From the NCBI GenBank assembly GCA_903772945.1, contig CAICTM010000513.1, positions 1-62,239 on the forward strand: DNA of 62,239 nt, written 5' to 3'. The translations under genes were made by a program, and so were the position numbers. Positions 1-10,461 of this stretch are shown piece after piece. Source of the DNA: Seminavis robusta. Lineage: Eukaryota; Bacillariophyta; Bacillariophyceae; Naviculales; Naviculaceae. How positions within the stretch are numbered: the first letter of the stretch is position 1; each line of letters begins with the position of its first letter. The notes under the pieces are model-generated. The model was not told the origin of the DNA and did not search any database. It was given only the letters and a program-made list of their open reading frames with translations.

Positions 1-281
1 GGGAGACTGTAGAGTGTGATAGGGTAGGTTGCGGTAGCAATCCTACTCACTCCACGATCCAAAAACGGAACGCGTGGAAGATTCGTCTAGCATTTATCTA
101 GTAGCGTGAAATCTCTCCACGCCAGCTAAATATCTAGCGCGATGTTTCACCATCGACCTAGTATGACTAGCGGTCATGAGAACCCTGTCTCAATGACTAT
201 TCACGAAAGACTCAGTCATGAGTCGAACTCAAACCCTATCTAGGATCGAGTCGCGAATAAGGCTAAGAGCCGTGTATTGCA
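1..281 (-). repeat. LTR copy, inverted arm (left, truncated by window edge)
   Basis: This is the near-identical reverse complement of 1264-1547. Shared blocks include the 1-80 stretch from GGGAGACTGTAGAGTGTG to GGAACGCGTGGAAG. The match ends at 281 exactly at the TGCAATAC.. LTR start, as expected of an LTR boundary. Homology runs to the first base of the window, so the arm may continue to the left. Confidence 0.8.
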
Positions 282-1263
282 CATCACTCGAAGCAACACT
301 ATGCCATTGCACTCCCGAAGGGAAAGCACGAGTACCAGAGGTTGCCAATGGGCCTATGTAATAGTCCCGACATCTTCCAAAGGAAGATGAAAACACGCCT
401 GCATGACTTAGAAAATGTCCGTGCATACATTGATGATCAACTCATCCTAACGGACGTCGATCTCGCAGATCGCGTTGAATAGTAGGATGACCTTTTCCAA
501 AAGACTTCAAGAAGTCGGGATTGAAATCAACACCACCAAGGCCTTCCTCGATAGGAAGAACTGGAGTATCTAGACAATTGGACTTCTCGAGAAGGAAGCC
601 AACCCTTAACCAAAAAAGACAATAGATGCGATCCAGCTATCGCTCTTCCCACCAACAGGAAGGAACTTCGTAGATTCATTGGACCAATGAACTACCAAGG
701 GCTGCTCCAAGACAGCAGACGGAGTAACCATCGTTCTGAAACAGACGTGGGTTACCCAGTATCCATGACCGGTCGTCATGGACAAGAGAACGTGAGTCCC
801 GCGTAGAGGTCGAGAAGACTCTCCGGGATGAACATGGACTTCGTCGCAAGTTCACGCGCGTCAATCATTAAGGAACGTCGCCAACGACTTATCCAGAAAA
901 ACACCGATAAGGAGAACACGGCACGTGTCCCTCATCAACACCATGTCAACGATACTATGATGATTCATCAGTATCAGAACCGTTCGTACGGTCAGCCCAC
1001 GCACAAAGGTCCTTACCACACAGACCGAGTCAATAACAATGGCACTGTACGGCTCCGACATACTACCGCCAGTAGCGGCACAGTCTACCAGACTTGGAAC
1101 ATAAGGTATTTACACCCATACAAGGCCTGATCCCCTTGTAGGATTGCCATCGTGCGACGCACATGTCTACATCCAATCTCCGGAGAGTGCCCCGCACTTT
1201 AATTCATATGTTCTCCTTGTCCGACTGATGTCGTGCCTTCCGTGACCCTTGTCAGGGGGCGAA

Positions 1264-1547
1264 TGCAATACACGGCTCTTAGCCTTATTCGCGACTCGAT
1301 CCTAGATAGGGTTTGAGTTCGACTCATGACTGAGTCTCTCGTGAATAGTCATTGAGACAGGGTTCTCAATGACCGCTCTAGTCATACTAGGTTGATGATG
1401 AAACATCGCTCTAGATATTTAGCCAGCGTGGAGTACTTCCACGCCACTAGATAAATGCTAGACGAATCTTCCACGCGTTCCGTTTTTGGATCGTGGAGTG
1501 AGTAGGATTGCTACCGCAACCTACTCTATCACACTTTACAGTCTCCC
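1264..1547 (+). repeat. LTR copy, right arm
   Basis: This arm matches 1-281 in reverse complement with a few mismatches and small indels, for example around 1380-1435. It is preceded by an AGGGGGCGA purine tract and starts with TG, like a 3' LTR. Sequence to about 1710 may be the rest of this LTR, but no second copy is available to confirm it. Confidence 0.75.
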
Positions 1548-1710
1548 GCGGGAGTTCAGATCTACGATCCTTTGGTTGTAGATCTCTCTCGTTGATTAGT
1601 TTTCATAGCTTTCTAATCCTCTCATAACTTTCATTCTCTCAAACTCAAAACACTCGAAAGATCTTTACACTAGCTTTTAGCGTAGTGCACACCACTACAA
1701 CCAGCACATG

Positions 1711-3687
1711 GCTGTGACAAGCAACGAAATTAGACAACTCTAGATAGTTGATTTGATTGTGCAGCTGCCATATTGGTTGAGTTCATCCTGTAGTCATCCT
1801 GCCTGCAGTGCTTTTCACATTGACTTGGTGGCTTGTTTGCCCTCAAGGAATTAGGCATGCCACGGCTATTCTTAACGCCAATTAGATTCCACACGAAATA
1901 AGGCTCTGCGTGGGTCAAATGTGACCCATGCTTATTTTTCACATGGGTCAAAGTGACGTATGCAGGTAGCTTTGGGTAGGTCACTCGGGGTTATTTCGAC
2001 CCGAATGAACCTCGAGCAGGGTTTAAGGCAAACATTAGGGTAGGGGATAAGCTAAATTGTCGTTTTTGTTCTCTTGTGTCGCTCAACACCTTACAACCAA
2101 CATCAAGATGACAGGAACGATGGCAAAACAGAGAGATGTGGCTGCTTCTACTACATGATCATCTATCTTTATAATAAGTCTCAACACGGGCAACAGGAGC
2201 AGGTCTGGTTCCAGCCATAGAAGGAGAGCAATGGATCAGAAGAAGAGCAATCGGCGGGACTTCCGTGTGGATTGATCTCGTCGCCTTGGAGGCTTCAACA
2301 GACTGCAAACATGCCATGAACACCACCAAATACCAGTAGCAACCCTAACCAATAGTATAAGGAACAGTTTCCCTGCCTTGGAGTCCACCTCAGGTACATG
2401 TAGCGGTCGAGAAACAGGATACCATCATGGCCGACGATTCATTACTGATTTTCGGAAAAGTTGCAATCTTTGAGCCGCTGTAGCTCCTGTTTGGCTGGAT
2501 TTAGCTATATATGACCCATATATCTGTAGAAAGCTCTTGTTTCGCTCTTTTTAGCTGCTATAGTGGATAAACTGTTAAGTAGTTTGGTTCTAAATTGGAC
2601 GCTTTTCACTTATACGCAGGTCATATATGACCTACGTGGGTAGGTATAGGTCATATATGACCTATGCCTCCGATTGGCGTTAATATCAAGTTGTTAAAAC
2701 GTTTATTTCTCTTATTTGGACACTTTGTCCTCTTCGTTTAACACTTCTGTGCAATTTTCATTCTTGTACAGGCTGGTTTTAAAATGTGGGGCGCAAAAGA
2801 CCAAGATAATATTCAACAGGGAGAATTATTCTCCCTGTTGGGCTGTTCCTAGAAAGGAGCGCCGTCTCATGGAGACGTAACACTCGTCGAATGCGTCGAT
2901 GCGTCGATGGGATGAAGCATGGCACATGCATGCATCAAGTCGACAGTCCTTGGAAGACTCGGGGTTTGGGGTCCCATCACGCAATCATGGTGTCATTGCG
3001 TCCAAACAAAGAGTTCGATTTCCGATATCTTGAGGAAGAAGTGGAGCCCATGTCTCGAATGGCAGACAGATGAACCACCCAGGCAAGTCCGCAGAAGATA
3101 CGGCGCTTCCAGCCGCAATCCTGATGTTCCCAACGATACGAGTGTCACTGATTTATGCCAAGCAAAAAAGACGGTGCCATTGAATCCTCAATCCTTGCCC
3201 CTTTGAACATGAGAGAACGGGTGCCATGGAAAAAGAAGCAACAGGAAAAATAGAAGCAACAGGAAAAATAGAAGCAACTGACAATCTTCTAATCTCCAGA
3301 GCAGGGAAAATACAGCGCTGAAAAGATATAATAGCGAGCCATGAGGAGCAATGGTATGAGAGAACCTTTGGAGCAGCGGGGAAACTCAACATGTCGTTAA
3401 AATGGGATGATACAAGGAGTGCTTGCCGCCAACCCAGTAAACGAGGGTTTTCCCACAATCAAGTTTGCTCACCGACCCAGTGCGCTAGCTAGAGATGCCA
3501 ACAGTTTTCAAGAACAATCACAACAGAGGCTACTAATCCATTACAGGCACCAGCTAGACTTGTTTTATTGAATGGTTGCCGTGAACAAAGAGCTGGTACG
3601 TCGGTCTCCCGAGCAAAGTGAAAAATCACAAAGGATTTTTCCTTTCATTGTGAGCCCTTCGTTACAGAAGAGTTGGTGACAGCCCCT
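1711..3687. other. gene-poor spacer with short inverted repeats
   Basis: I see no convincing gene here. The spacer holds a palindromic GGTCAAATGTGACCC-type segment near 1913-1960 and repeated TCATATATGACC words at 2500-2665. A strong hairpin lies at 2814-2840, and a GTCTC/GAGAC stem-loop at 2857-2878. Three copies of a GAAGCAACAGGAAAAATA unit lie at about 3234-3285. The last part, from about 3480, is probably the 3' UTR of the SNF2 gene. Confidence 0.5.
2814..2840. repeat. near-perfect 27-bp hairpin
   Basis: CAACAGGGAGAAT is followed by its near-exact reverse complement, giving a 13-bp stem with essentially no loop. It stands 17 bp upstream of a second stem-loop (CGTCTCATGGAGACG) and outside any gene. 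It could be a terminator-like or transposon-end structure; nothing decides between these. Confidence 0.6.
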
Positions 3688-6277
3688 TCAGAAGTACTCA
3701 TCATCGTCAACAATCCACTCCATCTCAGAATCCTCCGCATCAATGTCAAAGAGATCCTTCACCAGAAGCGTTCCATTGAGATACAATACTTGTTTTGCTA
3801 TATCGATACATGGATCCAATGTTACTTGAGACTTACCATCATTGTCGCCATCTCGGCGCGTTTTGCTTCCGCTTTACTGAGGCGTGTCAAAGCTCCCTTT
3901 GCGAGGGTCGCTTTCTTCTGCTGAAAAGTCTCCACGAGCTTTTCTTCAATGGTCCCTTTCATGACAAACCGAAAGACACGAACAGGTTTTGTCTGCCCAA
4001 ACCTGTGGCATCGATCAATTGCCTGGTTTTCCTGTGCTTCATTCCTACAGGTAAAGAGCAACAATAATCAGAGTGGAAAAGCGATGAAAAGAAAGGTGTG
4101 GGCAAACATCAGATAAATCACAGAGGTGGTGGGCTTGTTTGTCTTACCACCATGGATCCATGATGAAAACTACATTGGCAGCATTCAGGGTAATGCCAAC
4201 TCCGGCGGCCTTGATAGAACACACCATGAACCGGACGGTCTTGTCAGTCGACAATGTCTCAATGGCAGCTTCCCGTTCTTCCAAGGACTTGTTTCCGTCG
4301 ATTCTTGCCACTTTGTGTCCTTCTCTCTTGAGGGCACTTTCGATAAGGTCCAAGTGACCTGTCCACTGGGAAAAAATCACTGCCTTTTCATCCGGTTGCA
4401 TCGATTTGATGGACTTCAATAAGGCAATTATCTTGGGTGAATCGGGAAACGATGCGGGGTTCCCTTGGACGCTGCCATCTGAATCATTGCCATTGGATTC
4501 ATCTGAATGATCCAGCAAAGCAGTCGCCTCCTCTGCCGTGATCTCGAGTAAACTCCCGTCATCAGCAGTGATCTTGGCCAACAATTCACAAGATTCTTGG
4601 TATTCCTCTGAAGGCACCAAGGCGTTGCAGCTCTGACGGACTCTCAAGGCCATTTCGAAGACACGCCCCCAAGCTGTACGCGTCGATGTTGTCCCGGCCC
4701 TCTTTCCTTTCACCAAGGCTTCATAGAGGCTTTTTGTCACTCGATAAAGAGTGTCATGGACATCCTTGTGTTCCCCCTGGACGAATTCTACTCTGCTAAT
4801 ATGCACAGTCTTCGGAACAATGTTTCCGAGATCCAAACCATCTTTGGTCCTTCTGAGAGTAACAAAGCCGAGGGCCCGGCGCAGCTTGGTCATTCCCCGC
4901 ATCTGCCGGTGTTTAATTCGGTCAGTGATTTCCTTTTTGAATATGCTGGGGTTATTCAATGGCTTTAAGTCAACCAGGTCAAGGAACGGCTGGACGTCAT
5001 CTGGTTTGTTGACCAGGGGTGTACCGGTTAAAACTAGCCTGAACTCGGATGCCTTCGCAATGGCTGCTGCGGCCTTGAATTTCTTCGAGGCGCGGTTTCG
5101 GACCTCGTGGGCTTCATCGAAAATGACGCGGTGGAACCCCTTCGAATGTATATCCAACAGCCAATTGCCTTTGTTGTCGGTGTTGGGATTTTCGAATGCA
5201 GAGCCGGCTGTGTCGTACGAGCAAAGCAAAATGTCCACTTCCTTTCGTTGGACTTTTTCAATTGTTTTCGATCTGGCTTTACGAGTTCGGCTTCCGTCAT
5301 ACGTCTCGACACGGAGGGTTCCTGGAACCACGCACTTCTTTATCTCTTGAGTCCATGCAGAGATCACGCCTTTTGGGCACAAAATCAAAGTGCAGATATC
5401 ACCAGTTGCCTCGGAGCCGCCAACATTGCCGTAAACGTGGCCCTTCGGGGGATTAGACAAAATCAGCCCAAGCGATTGGAGGGTCTTTCCAAGCCCCATT
5501 TCTAAAAGCAAACCAACAGCACGTGAGCTCAGTTCGGTTCTGTCCCTACTAGCAGAGAAGCAACGCAATTTCCTTACCGTCGGCTAGAATGGAACCTTTC
5601 ACTGGTGGGTGGGGAGTCTCCAGCTTCTTCAACGTGATTGCATCACATATAATGCTTTTTCCCGTCTTGAAAAAATTCTTGCTGAACATGAATGGATTTG
5701 GTGAGGGATTTCGTTCGGTTTCCACCAGCCAACGAATACCATCTTTTTGATGGTCAAAAAATTCGACGGAAGGCTTGAATCCAATGGGCCTTTCGAAATC
5801 AGGCAAGCTCTCGAGATTCAGCTTGGCCTTCGCTTGTTCGAGGAAAAGATTGTCTAACCCTTTCCTTTCCTCGGACCAGTCAACGACCGCATTCTCGACC
5901 GTTGGGTCGACATTGGGGTCTTCGTAAACGGCGTCGGAAGCATTGTCAATACGAGCCGTCCCGTTGTCGTCCTTTGGCTGGGCCGAAATGACGGCCTTCG
6001 ACATCATCAACTTGGACAATGCGTCCTCGTCAACAGCATTGCTGTCGACGCTTGAGAAGGGCGTGCGCTGGCTGGGGCGAGAGACATTGCTGGGTGGACG
6101 ATGAGCATTCAGCATGATGATCGATGTGATAAGGAGTGCGAGGCTGCAAGCGATGGGAGAAGGGAAACCAGAGTGAAGCTCGATCTTATTACGATTCAGG
6201 CCGAGCGGAATTGTGAGCAAAAGAGCCGAGTCTTCCACAGCGAGCTCTTCTCTGGAAATCCTGAATTCAAACTTCAT
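3688..6277 (-). CDS. SNF2-family DNA-dependent ATPase (RAD16/HLTF-like)
   Basis: Four exons are predicted: 6277-5578, 5501-4148, 4044-3837 and 3756-3688, giving 776 aa. Each splice has GT..AG borders and keeps the frame. The first join rebuilds the Walker A motif as LAD-EMGLGKT (residues 232-240). DEAH lies at 362-365 ([11 protein letters not shown]). Motifs V and VI ([35 protein letters not shown]) mark the second helicase lobe. Such proteins use ATP to slide or strip proteins on DNA in chromatin and repair. No RING finger is visible between the lobes, unlike RAD5, RAD16 or HLTF. The first ATG at 6277 precedes a hydrophobic stretch; an in-frame ATG at 6115 is a plausible alternative start. 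The acidic tail [19 protein letters not shown] comes from the last, least certain exon. Confidence 0.85.
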
Positions 6278-6544
6278 GCGAGCCCTGAATCAAACGTCAA
6301 CCTGCCCCGTCCTCCACACCAGTCGGTCAAGCAATGTCTTCTATGATTCTTCTCGCGAAAACCTTACTCCTCATCTGCTTTAATTTAATTAAAAAAATAG
6401 AAGGCGGCGCGAATGAAGGACGCAACGACAATCAACGAGTTGTCACAAGCCCCGAGGCCACCGGTACTGTACCGTTGCCACACTCCCGAGGAGTACCTAT
6501 GATATTGCTACATTTTCCAGCATAAGCATTTTGCTAATGCGGGT

Positions 6545-7384
6545 TCACCACAGATGTACGTCACTGTCATGAGGACGTGCAGCCTTCCACCAGTCAAAGT
6601 GGCAATGACACAGACCACAGTGTATATGGGAGCAGCCATTCCCCTTCGAAACCAGGACACTGCAACCGGGAGAGCGGGCCCAGCCATCGTTCTTTCCGAT
6701 CTTGTCGTTTCCCAGTCGCTCGAGAGCTCGAATCGTGGTATAGTCAGGAGACACCAGAAAGGCTTCCTGGCAACTCTTGCAGTGTTGTGTTTTGTCGCTG
6801 CCGGAGAGTTTGTTTGGGTACACACGAGGAAACTCGCAGCCAGGGCAGTAAACAACGCGGGGCTCTTTCATCTTGTTTGCTTTGCAAAAGAGAAGAAGCT
6901 CGTCAGGTTTCTTTGTTTCGTCTTCGCTTCTGATGATGCCATGCTTCTGGAGCTGCGCGTGAGATACGGATTGATCGCATTGCGGATGGAAGCAAGAGGT
7001 CGCCTTCTCGAATTTGTGGGTGCTTTTGTGTGCGTTTGTGACGTGATATTTTCGAAGGCACCCCTGGCAAGCTGCGCCGTGCCACCTGCAGTTCTCGGAG
7101 AGTCGAATGAGAGGACTGGTTTCCATGCAGACGAGGCAATCTCCGACGGGGTATCTGGGGCCTTCATTTGCTGGAGGGTCCGCCTTGGCAAGAGAAAAGT
7201 CGTAGCGCCCGAAAGCAAGGTCTTGGGCAATTCGAGATTGCTCGCCAATGTAAGGAGGAAAAACACATTTCTGCCCCTTCTCGATTTTGGCCAGCCATGA
7301 CCATACACGGACTCTGTGGCTCCTGCTTCCGCGTGCTCTTTTGCGGCCGGCTTCTTTGCTGTGTTTCAAGTATCCTCTTGGCAT
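6545..7384 (-). CDS. RBR-type (RING1-IBR-RING2) zinc-finger protein, probable E3 ubiquitin ligase
   Basis: A single exon encodes 279 aa from the ATG at 7384. The N-terminus is basic. A RING1-like block begins CLVCMETS and continues through CRWHGAACQGCLRKYH. An IBR-like block reads VVYCPGCEFPRVYPN then CKSCQ. A RING2-like block, GCSVLVSKGNGCSHIHCGLC, ends with HCHFDW. In RBR ligases the GC-H-x-C cysteine of RING2 carries ubiquitin as a thioester, and the GNGCSHIHC here matches that pattern. The protein is compact and has no recognisable substrate-binding domain outside the zinc fingers. It ends 267 bp upstream of the SNF2 gene start, on the same strand. The zinc-finger class is well supported; ligase activity is inferred from the family. 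Confidence 0.8.
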   Translation of the reverse strand: MPRGYLKHSKEAGRKRARGSRSHRVRVWSWLAKIEKGQKCVFPPYIGEQSRIAQDLAFGRYDFSLAKADPPANEGPRYPVGDCLVCMETSPLIRLSENCRWHGAACQGCLRKYHVTNAHKSTHKFEKATSCFHPQCDQSVSHAQLQKHGIIRSEDETKKPDELLLFCKANKMKEPRVVYCPGCEFPRVYPNKLSGSDKTQHCKSCQEAFLVSPDYTTIRALERLGNDKIGKNDGWARSPGCSVLVSKGNGCSHIHCGLCHCHFDWWKAARPHDSDVHLW

Positions 7385-8042
7385 CTTTCGGCTGACTTCC
7401 AACCACTAGCTAGATTATATTGAATATTCTTGCTTGCTTGCTTCTTTGTGTTCTGGAACAGAAAACACATTCACGATGTCAAACGCGCAAGCAACTGTCC
7501 ACTCTGGCAAACGTGGAAAACTACCAGTACGCCCGGCCCATGTGGTGGTTCAGTCGGCGTCCGGGCTTAGCTTCTAGCTAGCAGTGCCTCGTCGACAGGA
7601 GCTTGACACCCCGTTCGAAAGTATCGTATTACACTATCACGTCTAGGTGGTGAAGGCCAACTTCACCGGATGACTCTCTACTTCCCGGAAACTCAAGAAA
7701 CATCGTTGCCTGAACTTCATGGATGAGCACAAGCTCGTTTCTCGGAGGCAGTCGTCTCGGGAAGACATATGTTCCCTTTTTAAAATAAGTTCCAGTCTTC
7801 GGCTGGTTGCATGTCGCCGTTCTTGCCCTCTCTTTTGTTGCCAACTAAGCATAGCTACCGGTGGACATTCCTGCAACCAACACAACGGACAGTACCAAGA
7901 GTTCACATCGTATATAGAATATTCATTGACAACATCTAGAAGTAGGGGTTAATGAAAAACGTAGCCGAGTGGAGTGAAGTGAAATATGCAAGGATCATGT
8001 AGCCATTGTAGTGGTACGGTATGCCGGGAGCCACTGCCAAAC
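7385..8042. other. intergenic spacer
   Basis: This contains the probable promoter of the RBR gene and the 3' flank of the next minus-strand gene. I see no supported gene, repeat or RNA in it. Confidence 0.5.
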
Positions 8043-10461
8043 TCATCGTTTGTTCTGGCCCTGGCCATCGAACACGCCTTCTAAATCTAGCAACTTCCGT
8101 TTCAGCTGGTTGGAAGACTCATCGCGGCCACGAGCTGCCATGGCAAATGCAGCGGCGGAGGAAGACGAATTCAAATTACCCGCGGAAGGATTCCCACCAC
8201 CAGCGAGGTTTTGAAAGGACCTTGATTGGGCGGCCTTGGCAAGTAGTTGGCGCTGCGCGAGGAAGGCCGCAGCGGCCTGCGGATCACCGCCGGCTGCGGC
8301 TGCTTGTTGCTGCATCAGGGGAATGTTCAGCAACGAAGGATCCTGATGAGGGATATCACCGGCTGCCACAAGACTCAGGAAATCATCTACGCTCGAGTTG
8401 CGTTGGTTGAGACCCTCTTGCATTCTCAGAGCAGTCAATCCTGTGGAGGAATCAGTGGGTCGCAACAAGTTGGCCAACGACACAGCACTTGCCATGTTGT
8501 TGGCGTTGCCCCCCGACTCGCCGTCTCGACCTGCACTGTTGCCACTCGCGGCGTTGAGAAAGTCTGTTGTGCTACCCCCACCGCCACCAAAGTTGTTCAG
8601 GTTGCTTTGCATGCTCTGAAGTAAGCTGCTAAAGTTGGCATTGGAGTTTCCACTGGCGCGTTCGGTGGTGTTCTTGTTGGCGTCCCCACTGCCACCACCT
8701 AGTTCATTGCCAAGATTTCCAGCACTCGACAGTGACCTAAGTAGAGATTCCATACGTCCAGCACTGGCCAATCTGCGGGCGGCATTCGACAGGTTGCCAG
8801 TTGACCCGGCTGCCGCCGCGGCAGCTGCCAGATTGGATCGTGAATCTGCCGACCAATTCTTCATGCCGCCTTCCGGCACTTGCCCGGCCCCACCAGTCTG
8901 AATCAGGTTGGCAAGGTTGTCAATGGACTGAAGACTCTGAAAGTCCAGAGACATGAGCGCATCAAAGCTGTTTTGGCGCTCCATCATGTTGGTCAACGAC
9001 GCGGATGATAATCCCTTGTCTCGAGCCAACTGAGAAAGTTGGTCCCGAGACAGTCCAGTCTTCATCATGAGGCTGTTCATGGAATTTCCAGAGGCAGCCA
9101 ACCTCGCTGCTGATGCATTGCGGGCAATTTGCGCTAGTGCCGAATTGCTGCCATTGCGGGCCGCAGCGGCAGCCGCCAAAATGTCGCTGGCAGAAGACCC
9201 TCCGAAATTGCTCGAGAAAAAGTTGTTTTGACTGGCACGACGCTGCAGTTCTGCCATGGCCAACAATCCAGCACTTTCTTGGGATGTCAGTGGATTGGAT
9301 GCATGCTGCTGTTGTTGTTGTTGCTGCTGTTGTTGGCTGGGCTGCTTGCGTTCCTTGAGGCCCTTCAGGTTGGCTCCACCGAGACCTTGGAGAAGCGCAC
9401 GGCCCGCAGCTGCCGCCCTGCTCTTGCTTTCTCCTCCTGACAAATTCGAGGCGGCCATGGCGGCACCCGATCCTTGCTTGTATCCGAGTGGTGGCTGGAG
9501 CCACGGAGGACTTGGTGGATTCATATCGAATGACGGCTCCTCCTTGGGTTGTGCTTGGAAGTGGCTCTGCAGAGACGCATGATTCTGCATTAAATGCTGA
9601 TGAGCATGACCTCCTCCTCCACCACCACCGCCGCCACTCAGGACGGCCGCAGCGCTGACTGCCGAAGCCGCTGCAGCCGAAGTGGAAGCTCCACCGACAC
9701 CGGACGCCGACTTGACGCGGTTGGTTTGGGCCACTCGTTCCAGAAACCGGCGTTCCAATTCGCTCAGTTCCGCACGACTTTGCTGAATTTGATCGGGTGT
9801 CAGGCGATTGATATCGGCCGTGCGGCGGCGAAAGACTTGTTTTCCAATGCAGTTGCTACCCACGAACTTTTTCGAAATGCGCATGGGATCGCAGTTGAGC
9901 AGCTTGGAGAGAAACGTACGCAGAGTGGTACCGTCGGTCAATGGGAGCAGACCCGCCTTGAATTCTTGAATCAGGCGATTGGCATAGGCTTCCTCTTCGG
10001 GAGTCCATTTTCCGCGACGGAGCGGAGGACCCTTCTTCTTGCCGCCCACCTTGCGGCTCGCGGCTTGGTTGCTGGCGGCGGCCAACGCATGGTCCAAGCC
10101 TAGACCTTGTTGCTTGGCAAAACCCTGAGGGTCGCTGGTTTCCAGTGGAGCAGTGAGACCATCGGCGGCTGCTGCGGTTTGTGCTGCATGAAGAAGCAAG
10201 GAGGGGAGTCTGGAAAGCAACAAGAAAGTGAGATGAGTTTTACGAAGACGGGATGGACAACAGGATGGACAGCTTCAGACGGTAGCCCAAAAGACATAAG
10301 CAGACGCGATTAAAAGATTTAATGAAAAGCGAGAACAAGCAAAGTGCTTTTGGGCGGCGGACCGCCATGGTCGAGTAATTGTATGTCAACCAAATCTAAA
10401 TCGAACCGATAAACATCACCATGGCGTCGGCTTACCCTGCTTCACCAGCATCGAATGCCAT
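8043..10461 (-). CDS. low-complexity protein with conserved GKWTPEEE domain
   Basis: Two exons are predicted: 10461-10436 (MAFDAGEAG) and 10209-8043, separated by a 226-bp intron (GTAAG..TTTCCAG), giving 730 aa. The only conserved part is near residues 75-140: RRGKWTPEEEAYANRLIQEF, then GLLPLTDGTTLRTFLSKLLN, CDPMRISKKFVG and IGKQVFRRR. I recognise this as a domain recurring in diatom proteins, with a Myb/SANT-like start (WTPEEE), but I know no established function. The rest is rich in Ala, Ser, Asn, Gln and Gly, with a run of about ten Gln and Gly runs, typical of disordered regulatory proteins. A nuclear DNA- or chromatin-related role is a guess. Without the small first exon the frame has no nearby ATG, which supports the splice. 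Confidence 0.75.

Larger units (their letters stand above)
1..1710 (+). mobile_element. degenerate Ty3/Gypsy retroelement with inverted LTR copies
   Basis: The core holds pol debris on the plus strand. YIDD, the reverse transcriptase catalytic box, is encoded at 426-437, followed by LILTDVDLADRVE and a stop. VGIEINTTKAFLDRK is encoded at 514-558 and TNRKELRRFIGPMNY at 651-695. These are typical Gypsy RT blocks, interrupted by stops and frameshifts. A purine-rich tract (about 1253-1263) lies just before an LTR-like sequence starting TGCAATACACGG at 1264. The same sequence occurs reverse-complemented at 1-281. The LTR may run to about 1710, but that outer edge is uncertain. The element is certainly inactive, and its left part lies outside the window. 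Confidence 0.75.

Noticed and set aside
828..1130. 100-aa open frame inside the Gypsy fragment
   Set aside because: It overlaps the decayed pol region in a different frame, has no domain pattern, and is composed of repeat-derived sequence.
9113..10103. Plus-strand frames opposite the WTPEEE gene
   Set aside because: They are mirror frames of the Gln/Ala/Ser codon bias; Cys/Leu runs come from the CAG repeat read in reverse.
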